Notes: generated by a model from the sequence alone, not told the origin. DNA of 8,558 bases from Opitutaceae bacterium (GCA_016763045.1 JAESUN010000104.1:1-8558); one strand, 5' to 3'. Positions 1 to 7,469 are shown, counted from the stretch's first letter. Translations and numbers: made by a program.

Positions 1-2
1 AG

Positions 3-161
3 GTGGCTCAATCTGCAGATGGAGTTGTCGTTGGGAGTGCTTTGGTTAATTGTATTAAGGATGAATTGGGCGATAGGAGCCGAATGTTGGATCATTTACG
101 TGAAACGATAGTCGATCTGGTGGCCGGTGTTCGTGATCCCAAGAGAGTGGACCTCGCTTAA
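3..161 (+). CDS. trpA: Tryptophan synthase alpha subunit, C-terminal end (partial)
   Basis: Only the last 52 codons are in the window, open from the left edge and ending with TAA at 159-161. The visible protein begins VAQSADGVVVGSALV, which matches the conserved ADG-VVGSA stretch of TrpA, where the backbone helps bind the substrate phosphate near the end of the TIM barrel. A charged helical tail ending DPKRVDLA follows. TrpA cleaves indole-3-glycerol phosphate to indole and glyceraldehyde 3-phosphate in the cytoplasm and passes indole to TrpB. The gene ends 14 bp before miaA on the same strand, so the two may be co-transcribed. The start and the catalytic Glu and Asp lie outside the window. 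The match is short but distinctive. Confidence 0.85.
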   Translation: MAQSADGVVVGSALVNCIKDELGDRSRMLDHLRETIVDLVAGVRDPKRVDLA

Positions 162-175
162 AAATCATTGTCTCT

Positions 176-1114
176 TTGACTCAGGATTCTCCCATATTTT
201 TGTTAGCTGGTTATACTGCTGTTGGCAAAACTGAACTTTCTTTGCAGTGGGCGGAGCAAAATGATGCGGAAATTGTTTCGTGTGATGCGCTTCTCTTTTA
301 CAGGGGGATGGACATTGGAACAGCCAAACCTGATGTAACGGAACGGGAGCAGGTTCAGCACCATTTGATTGATATCTGTGATGTGGATGAACCGATGGAT
401 ATTCGCAGCTATCTGCGAAAGGCCGAAGAGGCAGTGAGAGATATTCAGGCAAGGGGGAAGAAGGTGCTCATAACGGGAGGAAGTGGGTTTTACTTAAAAG
501 CATTTTTTGCGCCGGTGGTAGATGATTTACCTGTCGATGAAAGTCTCAGAAAAAAACTGGAATCTCGATTATCACAAGACGGATTGGCTGATCTTGTTTC
601 GGAATTAATTGAATTAAATCCAGTCGGCCTCGAAGATTTGCTGGATATTAATAACCCTCGCCGAGTTGTCCGAGCGCTCGAACGGTGCCTCATTTCAGGC
701 AAATCAATCGTTCAACTCAGAGAAGATTTTCTCAAGGGGTCCAATTGGTTAATGGAGAGAGAGAGGAAGATAGTATTGCTGGAACGACCTGTGGATGAAC
801 TCAAAGAAAGAATAGAGACGAGGGTTCAGAAGATGATCAATCAAGGATTGATTCAGGAAGTAGAAAGCTTGTTACTTCAGGGAATCAAAAAAAACCACAG
901 CGCCTCATCGGCCATCGGGTATAGGGAAACCATTTCTTGGCTGGAGGAAAGTCGAAAAGACGTGGAGGGTTTAATGAAAGAGATTGCGATGAATACCAGG
1001 CGATTGGTGAAGAAGCAGAGGACTTGGTTTCGACACCAACTTCCGGAGCATAATATTGTTCACGTAAGTGATGCTGATGAGGGGACAAATGCTTTCTCCC
1101 GCTTATTCAACTAA
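176..1114 (+). CDS. miaA: tRNA dimethylallyltransferase (tRNA A37 isopentenyltransferase)
   Basis: A 312-residue protein, the usual MiaA length. MiaA transfers a dimethylallyl group from DMAPP to N6 of adenosine 37 in tRNAs that read codons starting with U; this cytoplasmic modification steadies decoding. Visible motifs are the P-loop GYTAVGKT (12-19), FYRGMDIGTAKP (41-52), HHLIDI (62-67), GGSGFY (101-106), NNPRRVVRALE (159-169), AIGYRE (246-251) and NTRRLVKKQRTWFR (273-286), all in family order. The usual DSxQVY motif reads DALLFY (37-42): the Asp is kept but the Ser and Gln are replaced. The start is a TTG at 176 with no Shine-Dalgarno sequence; no in-frame ATG or GTG lies between the trpA stop and the P-loop. 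The short spacing suggests co-transcription with trpA. The family call is secure; activity is inferred. Confidence 0.95.
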   Translation: MTQDSPIFLLAGYTAVGKTELSLQWAEQNDAEIVSCDALLFYRGMDIGTAKPDVTEREQVQHHLIDICDVDEPMDIRSYLRKAEEAVRDIQARGKKVLITGGSGFYLKAFFAPVVDDLPVDESLRKKLESRLSQDGLADLVSELIELNPVGLEDLLDINNPRRVVRALERCLISGKSIVQLREDFLKGSNWLMERERKIVLLERPVDELKERIETRVQKMINQGLIQEVESLLLQGIKKNHSASSAIGYRETISWLEESRKDVEGLMKEIAMNTRRLVKKQRTWFRHQLPEHNIVHVSDADEGTNAFSRLFN

Positions 1115-1128
1115 TATCTAAATTTGTT

Positions 1129-1167
1129 GGGAGAGTCGGTATCGACCTGCTCCATTTTATTGTTTTT
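1129..1167 (+). terminator. Possible weak terminator after miaA
   Basis: An imperfect hairpin, with GGAG at 1130-1133 pairing with CTCC at 1150-1153 and GGT/ACC closing an ATCG loop, is followed by a T-rich run (ATTTTATTGTTTTT, 1154-1167). It sits in the 42 bp between convergent miaA and fmdB, where a terminator is expected. The unpaired internal bases make the stem weak, so this is only a candidate. Confidence 0.25.
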
Positions 1168-1405
1168 CGTATTCTCCCTTCGATGTTTTCTTCAGGACTG
1201 TGAATCCAGAAGCTTTGGCATCACTGATAGAGAGAGGTTTACTGTAGAAGGGTGTGTTAACCTTTTGGGGGGCTGATCGTCGAACTGCCTGTCCACATTT
1301 TGGGCACTCGGATAATTCGGAAGCTGTCGCTTTTTGAGCCAATTCAAACCCTTTTCCACATAATTTACACGGAATCTTACAGGGTTCGTATTGGTAAAGA
1401 GGCAT
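1157..1405 (-). CDS. FmdB family zinc ribbon protein
   Basis: An 82-residue protein with the FmdB_Zn_ribbon layout: it opens MPLYQYEPC, close to the family's MPxYEYxC, then has paired cysteines C13-x2-C16 and C34-x2-C37 (CPKCG) that would bind one zinc, with an FELAQ stretch between them. Cys9 is an extra cysteine at the position of the family's first Cys. The tail from about residue 45 is polar and contains FYSKPL and a lysine-rich end. The family is named after a putative regulator of formamidase in Methylophilus, but the function of most members is unknown, so no role is claimed. It lies 53 bp downstream of the PpiD-like gene on the same strand and is probably the last gene of that unit. 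No Shine-Dalgarno precedes the ATG. Confidence 0.85.
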   Translation of the reverse strand: MPLYQYEPCKIPCKLCGKGFELAQKATASELSECPKCGQAVRRSAPQKVNTPFYSKPLSISDAKASGFTVLKKTSKGEYEKQ

Positions 1406-1458
1406 GCGTTCGTTGGCTCTGTTTGCCTCGGTAAGAGAGAGGCTAGCTCCTATATCTT

Positions 1459-3108
1459 TTAAAATCCGCCTTTGGTGATCTCTTGCCGAAGCATTTCACG
1501 GATAATCAGGTTTTGCTGAGTATTTGCATTCAACTGAGCTAGTTGGCTGGATGTTTGATCAAAGTCTTCTCCTTCAGAAACCCCTTTGGGTACTTCCGTT
1601 GATTCGACATAGAGGAATGTTCCCGTTTCTGCGTTCACAATCATATCTGAAATTTCACCTGCAGAAATTTGTTCAAGACGTGCAAGCAGAGAGTAGTCAA
1701 AACCAGAAGGTGGAGCCCGGAGGGTAAAGGCCGGCCAAGTTTGTGTTTTCAGTCCTGCTTTTTCAGCCGCATCGGAAAAGCTATTACCAGCGGCTAATTG
1801 TTCGGAGAGATTTGTTTGGAGTTCTTTTCCTCTTTCAATGAACTGTTCCTTTTCTTGAGCTGCCCTAAAGTCTTTTGTTACGGTGTCTCTTACGTAATTA
1901 AATTCAGGGATATAGGAAATGAGACGATCATTGTAGAAAATGATAATGGTTGAATTACCCACTGACAACGGATCAGAAAACCAATGCTTCTCAGAGAGTT
2001 TGAAGGCTTCATTAACGATCTGTTGATTCCAAAGGCCTTGTTCAGGGGTTTCGGTAGAGCTAAAAGCGGGCACCACTTTGAGGACTAGTCCTTTTGTTGA
2101 AATAGCTGTAGAGAATTCTCCGGAACCTCGTGGGATATTCTTTTCAAATAAATTGTAGGCAAAATCAGACGCTTCCTGAATAGCTCTGTTTCGGGCTTCA
2201 ACCAGTTTTATTTCAAGTTCGACCTGAGTGCGGACCTCCTCGAAGGTAGCTTCTTCTTCGATTGCATCTGGTTGGGCCACGTCGATCTCCGAAGCTCTGG
2301 GTTTTTTGAAACGTGTTTTATTTAATTCAAAGTAATTTTGGAGAAAAGCTTCATCTGGAGGGTCGATCTGATCAAAGTATCGTTCTGAGTTGAAAGCTAC
2401 GTAAGTGACTTCCATTTTCTCTGGAATTTCGTAGCTGAAAGTATTGGCTTTAAAATATTCGATCAGTTCTTCCTCTGATGGAGTGATGCTGAAAGAAAGG
2501 TCTCCGATTTCTAGGGTCGCTTGCCCCACTGTCCATTTTGTTTTTGTCCTGGCGAGCTGGGCGCTTGTTTCGGAAGGGAGAGCATAGCCAGGGCCTCCGA
2601 GGAGTTTTTGGGTCTCTATCATACGATAGTCATCGATGATAATCCGAGCAATCGTTGCTTCCTGTAAATTCTGGCTGGTACTTAGGTTATCGAGGAAATC
2701 GTTATAAACGATGAGGTCAAAAACACCATCTGTTCCCATGAAGATAGGTAGGGTCTGAATATAGGCTTCTTTTTGTTCTTCAGTTGGATTGGGAATATGT
2801 AGCTGATCTGCTAGATGCAGAGTGGTTGCTCGGTGGAAAGCGTATTCTTTTATTTGCTCAGAATTGAATCTCTGACGTGAGGTTTGTAGATAGGCACTCA
2901 CTTCGGCCGCTCGAAAGAAATCACGTTGTTCTTTCTCGGAATTGAGGGGAGTTCCAAAGAAGTTTCTTTCTTTGACTGTTGGTTGTCCGCTCCCGAGACC
3001 GGGGAATTCGCCAATCGTGAAGACGAACGAGACGATCAATACTGCCAATAGGACAATAAAGAGAACTTGATAATGTTTTTGAAAGCGGGTTTGAAGCCAA
3101 GAAATCAT
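1459..3108 (-). CDS. PpiD/SurA-like membrane-anchored periplasmic chaperone homologue
   Basis: A 549-residue protein with a short basic N-terminus (MISWLQTRFQKHYQ), one strongly hydrophobic segment at about 14-32, and a long polar remainder, so it is probably anchored in the inner membrane with its bulk in the periplasm. This matches PpiD-type proteins with a SurA-like N-terminal domain. Two helical segments resemble the repeated 'EEELxxYFxxNxxxFxxPE' pattern of that family (211-231 and 252-270). FEEVRTQVELEIKLVEA (289-305), followed by a long helix, and GLKTQTW (452-458) also resemble PpiD C-terminal regions. I see no complete parvulin signature (no GGDLGW-like stretch), so isomerase activity is doubtful and a holdase-like chaperone role is the better inference. 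A promoter candidate lies just upstream. No Shine-Dalgarno precedes the ATG. Confidence 0.7.
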   Translation of the reverse strand: MISWLQTRFQKHYQVLFIVLLAVLIVSFVFTIGEFPGLGSGQPTVKERNFFGTPLNSEKEQRDFFRAAEVSAYLQTSRQRFNSEQIKEYAFHRATTLHLADQLHIPNPTEEQKEAYIQTLPIFMGTDGVFDLIVYNDFLDNLSTSQNLQEATIARIIIDDYRMIETQKLLGGPGYALPSETSAQLARTKTKWTVGQATLEIGDLSFSITPSEEELIEYFKANTFSYEIPEKMEVTYVAFNSERYFDQIDPPDEAFLQNYFELNKTRFKKPRASEIDVAQPDAIEEEATFEEVRTQVELEIKLVEARNRAIQEASDFAYNLFEKNIPRGSGEFSTAISTKGLVLKVVPAFSSTETPEQGLWNQQIVNEAFKLSEKHWFSDPLSVGNSTIIIFYNDRLISYIPEFNYVRDTVTKDFRAAQEKEQFIERGKELQTNLSEQLAAGNSFSDAAEKAGLKTQTWPAFTLRAPPSGFDYSLLARLEQISAGEISDMIVNAETGTFLYVESTEVPKGVSEGEDFDQTSSQLAQLNANTQQNLIIREMLRQEITKGGF

Positions 3109-3135
3109 AATATGCCCAATTATTAAAAGGGGCTG

Positions 3136-3163
3136 ATGCTAGGAGTGAGATACCGAGTGTCAA
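3136..3163 (-). promoter_or_regulatory. Candidate sigma-70-type promoter before the PpiD-like gene
   Basis: Read on the minus strand, TTGACA (3163-3158) is followed by a 16 bp spacer and TAGCAT (3141-3136), a 4/6 match to TATAAT. The start codon lies at 3108, giving a leader of about 20 bases. The -35 overlaps a perfect 12 bp palindrome, TGTCAATTGACA (3158-3169), which could be an operator or chance. The 116 bp gap to the yihY-like gene leaves room for an independent promoter. Confidence 0.4.
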
Positions 3164-3224
3164 TTGACAAAGAAACGGATGTTAAGACTCCTCCTGCTGA
3201 AGTTTTTCTAATTTGAAGAGGAAC

Positions 3225-4703
3225 TTAGCTGGTTACTGTAGAGGAGGGGAGTTGAAGCTGCTCAATCAAGGAGGCCATTGTCTCAGTCCCAAATGTTTCT
3301 TCTACCCATGATTGGCGTTTTTCTCGAAAGTGCGTTACGATTGGATCGCCGTTTTCGATAAAGGCTTCTCCAGGAGTTCCTCCGTAGCGTGAGAAAAGAG
3401 TAGAGAATTTCTCTAGATGGATGTTTTCCAGTGGAAGAGCTGGTTGAAAATGGTGGTCGAGTGAAGTTTCGTTTTCTGACGGAGGAATATTTGTGAGGAA
3501 CTTCAAATCCACCAGCCGATTCAGACTCTCATTGAGTATTTGAGTTGGAATGCGAGTTAAGTGGGTGAGCTCAGAAGCTGTGTAGGGATCGGCGCATTCT
3601 TTAAAACGGCGACAAACGAGGACAAGGATAAGAAGAGAGAGGTGTTCTCTAGATTCCTGACTCAGGTCATTCCAGGCAGTTTGGCCGCTTCGGGAATCGG
3701 CGTTTTGAATAGCGTAGGTAATTTGACCGCCCAGTAGAACAATAAACCAAAAGATAAAGAGCCCAACCATCAATATCGGAACGATGCCGAGAGAACCGTA
3801 GAGGCTGTGGGAAAGAAGGACTCTGCGAAAGTAGAGAAATGCCAGAAGGTTATTCAGGTATAGCAGTCCTATGACAACCGTTGCTCCGATAATGGCCGGG
3901 ATCCAATAGACATTCGTGTTTGGAATAAATCGATAAAAGAGGGTCAACAAGCCGACGAGGACAAAAAGTGAAATAAGAGGTGCTCCGGATGAAAGGAAAT
4001 ATCTGATGAGTGTGCCTCCAGGAATTTGTTGCAGGATGGAAGCGAGGGCTGCGGCGGAAAGCATCGTTAATCCGGCAAAGACGAGAACTGCTCCTAGAGT
4101 GATAGCTGTCCAATAGAATACGATTCGGAGTAACCAATTTCGCCCTCGTCGAACCCCCCATATATTATTAAAAGCGTTTTCAACTGAAGTGAAAAGTTGG
4201 ATCACAATCACAATCAAGACGAGTAGTCCCGCTATCCCAACAGCTTTGGACCGACTCCCTTCGATGAATTCGTTGAGCATGTTGACCACGGCTGATTGCT
4301 GTTGTGGTTCTTGCGCGCTTGTTTTCTCTGTTGAATCTTCGAACTCTTCCAGGTTTTCATATTGTGCCAGTTGAGGGGCGATGAAATGCAAGGCTTTGTT
4401 CAATGATTGAACAGCGACTTGAGGATCACTTCTTTCCAGAACCATACCGGAGAAAAGGACGGCGATCGCAACCATAGGGCCTAATCCAAGTAGAGAACTA
4501 TAGCTGAGAGCCGAAGCTCGACTGGTCATCTTGTTTTCAATCAAACCTGTCCAGGTGATCGAAAGAATTCGGAGTAAAGAAAAGCCTCTTCCTTTAAGTG
4601 TTTTATCTCCCAGTGTTTCCGCTTTCCAGAGGTCTCTCCGTAGAGTCGAAATGAAATGACTGCCTTTTTTGACTGTTTTTTTAAGCAGCGATGAGGGGTT
4701 CAT
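3225..4703 (-). CDS. YihY/BrkB family inner membrane protein
   Basis: A 492-residue protein of the YihY/BrkB family, once mislabelled ribonuclease BN; the function of most members is unknown. Family landmarks are RASALSYSSLLGLGPMVAIA (62-81), VENAFNNIWGVRRGRN (174-189), YRFIPNTNVYWIP (257-269) and YGSLGIVPILMVG (302-314) followed by LLGGQITYA (323-331). Hydrophobic segments lie at about 66-88, 153-172, 190-222, 240-258, 264-290 and 303-330, giving about six membrane spans. A polar insert with a Gln-rich patch (about 118-140) lies between the first two. The C-terminal part (about 350-410) looks like a winged helix, with ASELTHLTRIP then LNRLVDLKFL, an extension known in some YihY relatives, and makes the protein longer than the roughly 290-residue E. 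coli form. An AGAGGA sequence nine bases before the ATG supports this start. Confidence 0.88.
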   Translation of the reverse strand: MNPSSLLKKTVKKGSHFISTLRRDLWKAETLGDKTLKGRGFSLLRILSITWTGLIENKMTSRASALSYSSLLGLGPMVAIAVLFSGMVLERSDPQVAVQSLNKALHFIAPQLAQYENLEEFEDSTEKTSAQEPQQQSAVVNMLNEFIEGSRSKAVGIAGLLVLIVIVIQLFTSVENAFNNIWGVRRGRNWLLRIVFYWTAITLGAVLVFAGLTMLSAAALASILQQIPGGTLIRYFLSSGAPLISLFVLVGLLTLFYRFIPNTNVYWIPAIIGATVVIGLLYLNNLLAFLYFRRVLLSHSLYGSLGIVPILMVGLFIFWFIVLLGGQITYAIQNADSRSGQTAWNDLSQESREHLSLLILVLVCRRFKECADPYTASELTHLTRIPTQILNESLNRLVDLKFLTNIPPSENETSLDHHFQPALPLENIHLEKFSTLFSRYGGTPGEAFIENGDPIVTHFREKRQSWVEETFGTETMASLIEQLQLPSSTVTS

Positions 4704-4712
4704 GAGGTCGAA

Positions 4713-4718
4713 TCCTCT
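4713..4718 (-). promoter_or_regulatory. Ribosome binding site of the yihY-like gene
   Basis: On the minus strand AGAGGA stands nine bases before the ATG at 4703. It is the only clear Shine-Dalgarno sequence in front of any gene in the window, and it fixes the start of the YihY protein. Confidence 0.6.
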
Positions 4719-4776
4719 TTAAGGTGAAAATGTTGAAATTCTACACCTGTTGCTCTTTTGAAGGTTTCAACGGCAA

Positions 4777-5517
4777 CTAGAGTATCCTTAGAAAGGCAAA
4801 TCCCAAAGCCCCGGCTAGCCCGATGAAAGAGCTGACGAAGATGGCCGTTAAGTTTCTGCATAGAGTGTTTAAAAAGAGTCCTGCCGAAATGAAGATGGTG
4901 GCCCAAATTAAAAGTTCATTACTTTGTGCCCAGAAAAGATAGCAAAAAAATCCCAGTCCAAAAGCCGCTCTTAGGCGGATGATTGAAAAAATAGAGACTT
5001 GTAGAAAAAGGATAACGCAGAGGAGTAAATCAACAATCCCGAGAAGGAAAAGGGGGTTACTTAAGCCTTGAAGCATTTTGTCCGTGTCTAGATCGTTCAA
5101 GCTAGGGACTAGTAGAGCTGCTGCCATGATGAGCAGGATGAAAGCATTAAAGAGAATGCCTATATTTGTCGCAAGTGCGACATCTCCACTTCGATCTCTT
5201 TTATCGGAGGTCTCTTCAGTCTTTCCTTCCGCTGCTGCGAGCATGTCCGTTACGAGGATGGGTGCGTCTTCTTCTTTCTGTGTATTAAGGGTAACGACGT
5301 CTTCTTTTTGTTTTATGCGGAGCTTCTTTTTTTCAGGAAAAAGAGTTGTGATCAGTTGCTCATCCGTTGAGATCTGAACCCATTCTTCAGTCGTTGACTC
5401 ATAGTAAAAAGTGTCTCGATCAACTTGCTCGGCTTCGACCAGAGAGGAAAGTTGCTCTATTGTGAATGGCCCACGAGCTTCTTCGTCACCTTCTTTTCGG
5501 ATGTAAAATTCCTCCAT
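4777..5517 (-). CDS. GYF_2 (DUF4339) domain protein with multi-pass membrane region
   Basis: A 246-residue protein. Residues 3-60 match the GYF_2/DUF4339 pattern: FYIRKEG, then GPFTIEQLSSLV (17-28), then a conserved Trp in EEWVQIS (44-50). This small domain is thought to bind peptides and is often joined to membrane segments. A charged, probably flexible linker (about 62-112) contains APILVTDMLAAAEGKTEE, then come hydrophobic stretches at about 114-137, 154-180, 183-198, 202-219 and 224-244, so about four or five membrane spans. The GYF_2 end is probably cytoplasmic, by inference. No enzymatic motif is visible and the role is unknown. It lies 99 bp after argS and 73 bp before the yihY-like gene on the same strand. 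No Shine-Dalgarno precedes the ATG; the leader is A/T-rich. Confidence 0.75.
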   Translation of the reverse strand: MEEFYIRKEGDEEARGPFTIEQLSSLVEAEQVDRDTFYYESTTEEWVQISTDEQLITTLFPEKKKLRIKQKEDVVTLNTQKEEDAPILVTDMLAAAEGKTEETSDKRDRSGDVALATNIGILFNAFILLIMAAALLVPSLNDLDTDKMLQGLSNPLFLLGIVDLLLCVILFLQVSIFSIIRLRAAFGLGFFCYLFWAQSNELLIWATIFISAGLFLNTLCRNLTAIFVSSFIGLAGALGFAFLRIL

Positions 5518-5600
5518 AATTGATTTTAGCGTATGCTTATGAATGCTTTATGTAATAGGTTCAAGGAGATTGTTTTTATTGGGTTACAGCTAATTAAAGA

Positions 5601-5620
5601 GTGATTCGACATGGAATCAC
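5601..5620 (-). terminator. Hairpin at the end of argS, possible weak terminator
   Basis: A perfect 7 bp inverted repeat, GTGATTC (5601-5607) and GAATCAC (5614-5620), with a six-base loop overlaps the argS stop codon. On the minus strand it is followed by TCTTTAATTA, a poor T-tract. It could slow or partly end transcription between argS and the GYF_2 gene, but it is not a textbook terminator. Confidence 0.3.
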
Positions 5621-7400
5621 ATCTTCTTGAGCGTTCTTATTCCAAGAAGGTGTAATCCTGTCTCTAGAATGAGCAGTGTTCGATGGCAAAGAAGGAGTCG
5701 TCTTGCTTTGATGGAGTCATCATCAACCAGAACTTTATTATTGTTATAGAAGCTACTGAACACGCCGGATAATTCATAGAGATAGGTGCAGAGAATATGA
5801 GGACGGAGAGATATCGTTGTTTGGTTTAGGCTTGAGACGAATAGGATTATCTTTCGAGCCAAGTTCCGTTCTTCCTTCGTTTCTAGCTCATGGAGTTCTC
5901 TTGGGGGGAGAGTGTTCAGGTCAATACCGGCTTTGCGGAAAATACTATGGATGCGAGCTACAGCATAGAGTAAATACGGGGCAGTATTCCCCTCAAGGCT
6001 CAGTAGTTTGTCCCATGCAAAAACGTAGTCTCCTGTGCGGTTCTGGCTGAGATCGGCATAAATGAGTGCACCGATTCCGACCGCTGAAGCTATTTCCGCA
6101 GCTTCTTTGCGGGGTAAACCAGGATTTTTTCCTTCTACGGTCTTATGTGCCCGTTCCTCTGCTTCTGCCAAGAGTGCTTTAAGGCGGATAGGGTTTCCGA
6201 TTCGGGTTTTAATAGCTTTTCCGTCTTCTCCTAGGATTGTTCCAAAGGTGACATGATGAAAGTGGGGAGTTTTCGGTCGGTTGCCTGGAACCACTTTTGG
6301 GAGGTTAGTTGTAGTTGTTCAAAGTGGTCAGACTGGCGACTGTCGGTAATGACTATGATATGATCGGCCTTAAAATGCTCAGCCCTGTAGATCATGGTGG
6401 CAAGGTCAGTGGAGGCATAGTTGCTGGCTCCATCAGATTTGCGAATGATAAAGGGTTGGGTAGCAAAGCGAGAATGTTCTGGGTGAAAGACGACTAAAGC
6501 GCCCTTGCTTTCCTCTGCAATCTTGAGATCCGTCAATTCCTGATAAACTTTATCGACCTTATCTCGGTAGAAACTTTCTCCGAGGTAATGATCAAATCGG
6601 ATATCAAATTTTTGGTAGATCTCCTCAATCGATTCGAGGCTCAATTGGTTTACTTTTTCCCATAGAGCAATGCTCTCGGGTTCGCCATCCTGCAATTGAA
6701 CCAGTTCATTGCGGGCTTCGTCGAGGGCTTCGGGGTCTTCTTTGGTGATTGCACTGGCTTTTTTATAGAGCCGTTCGAGTTCTTCCGATGGATCGGCTTC
6801 CAATGCCTTGGAATCAAGGAAGTGTTTGTAGGCATAAATAATCAGCCCATACTGCGTTCCCCAGTCTCCAATATGGTTATCCTTGATGACGTTTGCTCCA
6901 CAAAAAGCGAGAAGTCGGGAGATAGCTTCACCGATGACAATGGAGCGGATGTGCCCGACATGCATTTGTTTAGCGGCATTCGGAGAGGAGAAATCTACGA
7001 CGAATATTTTATCCTTATAAAGCGCGCTGGCATTGGTTTTGAGAAGTTGCTCACTGGCGTAAGTCTCGAGCCAATTAACGAGAAAGGATGGCTTTAGAGT
7101 GAAATTAATGAACCCTGGGCCTGCGATGGAGATTTCAAAAGAAGTATTGAGGACGTTATCTGCCTGTAATCTTTCGACAATCTTTGTAGCCACTTCCCGT
7201 GGGTTTTGCTGTTTTTTCTTTGCATAAGAGAGAGCGCCATTAACTTGGAAATCGCCAAAGCGAGGATCTGCGAGTCGGGTGCTGGCATCAAAGTCAGCAA
7301 CAGGAATATTCATTTCTGCCGTCACTTCACGAATAGTTTTCTCTAAGTTTGTTTGGATATCGAACCAAGGTTCCATTCTGCTCATCAAGTAGTTATGCAT
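5617..7400 (-). CDS. argS: Arginyl-tRNA synthetase, reading frame broken by an apparent one-base shift
   Basis: Class I synthetase that charges tRNA-Arg with arginine. It is read in two frames: residues 1-389 end at a TAG (6231-6233), while the rest of the protein continues in the -1 frame to a TGA at 5617-5619. Joined at CTCCCC (6269-6264) the protein has 594 residues, normal for ArgRS. The N-terminal Add1-type tRNA-binding domain (about 10-110) includes SIAGPGFINFTL. The catalytic domain has SSPNAAKQMHVGHIRS (138-153, with HVGH for HIGH), IGDWGTQYG and ITDSRQSDHFEQL. After the shift come HHVTFGTILGEDGK and KTRIG, the degenerate KMSKS region. The DALR anticodon-binding domain ends the protein, with GNTAPYLLYAVARIHSIFRKAG, then ELSGVFSSFYNNNKVL, then a terminal LKKM. 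The start is uncertain: ATGs encode M1, M6 and M9, and none has a Shine-Dalgarno. An essential gene is unlikely to be broken, so a homopolymer error or recoding is more probable than decay. Confidence 0.9.
6261..6273 (-). other. Frameshift site in argS
   Basis: On the coding strand the sequence runs CGAAAACTCCCCACTTTC. The upstream frame reads CGA AAA CTC CCC ACT and soon meets TAG; the downstream frame needs CAC TTT CAT CAT. One extra C in the C4 run (6264-6267) or one extra A in the A4 run (6270-6273) restores a single frame, giving DRKLPHFHHV or DRKTPHFHHV. Alternatively, a proline tRNA slipping back one base from CCC onto the overlapping CCC would reach the same frame. Confidence 0.8.
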
Positions 7401-7415
7401 CGTAGATTCAAGACT

Positions 7416-7430
7416 AGAATCCAGGATTCT
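7416..7430. repeat. 15 bp palindrome in the argS leader
   Basis: AGAATCC (7416-7422) and GGATTCT (7424-7430) form perfect 7 bp arms around a single A. It lies 15 bp upstream of the argS ATG. As DNA it looks like an operator half-site pair; as RNA it would form a six-pair hairpin with a three-base loop close to the ribosome start site. Confidence 0.5.
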
Positions 7431-7469
7431 TGTAGGTATGTTAGAGCCAAATTGTCCCAGGCAGTATGC

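Noticed and set aside
165..452. A 95-codon minus-strand frame over the 5' part of miaA.
   Set aside because: It is antisense to the conserved P-loop and DSxQ region of miaA; its Pro-, His- and Gln-rich translation is typical of a shadow frame.
1425..1443. A short hairpin (GCCTC and GAGGC) between the PpiD-like gene and fmdB.
   Set aside because: It has only five pairs with a nine-base loop and no T-tract on the minus strand; too weak to call a terminator or processing site.
3141..3192. Inverted repeat AGGAGT and ACTCCT flanking the promoter of the PpiD-like gene.
   Set aside because: The arms are only six bases and 40 bases apart, which is expected by chance.
4700..4906. A 68-codon minus-strand frame that spans the gap between the GYF_2 gene and the yihY-like gene and ends in an ATGA overlap with the yihY start.
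   Set aside because: Most of it lies inside the GYF_2 coding region in another frame, it has no family resemblance and a His-rich, atypical composition. The GYF_2 protein already ends naturally after its last membrane span.
6696..7097. A 133-codon plus-strand frame antisense to argS.
   Set aside because: It is fully covered by the well-conserved ArgRS N-terminal and catalytic regions, and its protein (rich in Phe and Gly) resembles no family I know. It is a shadow.
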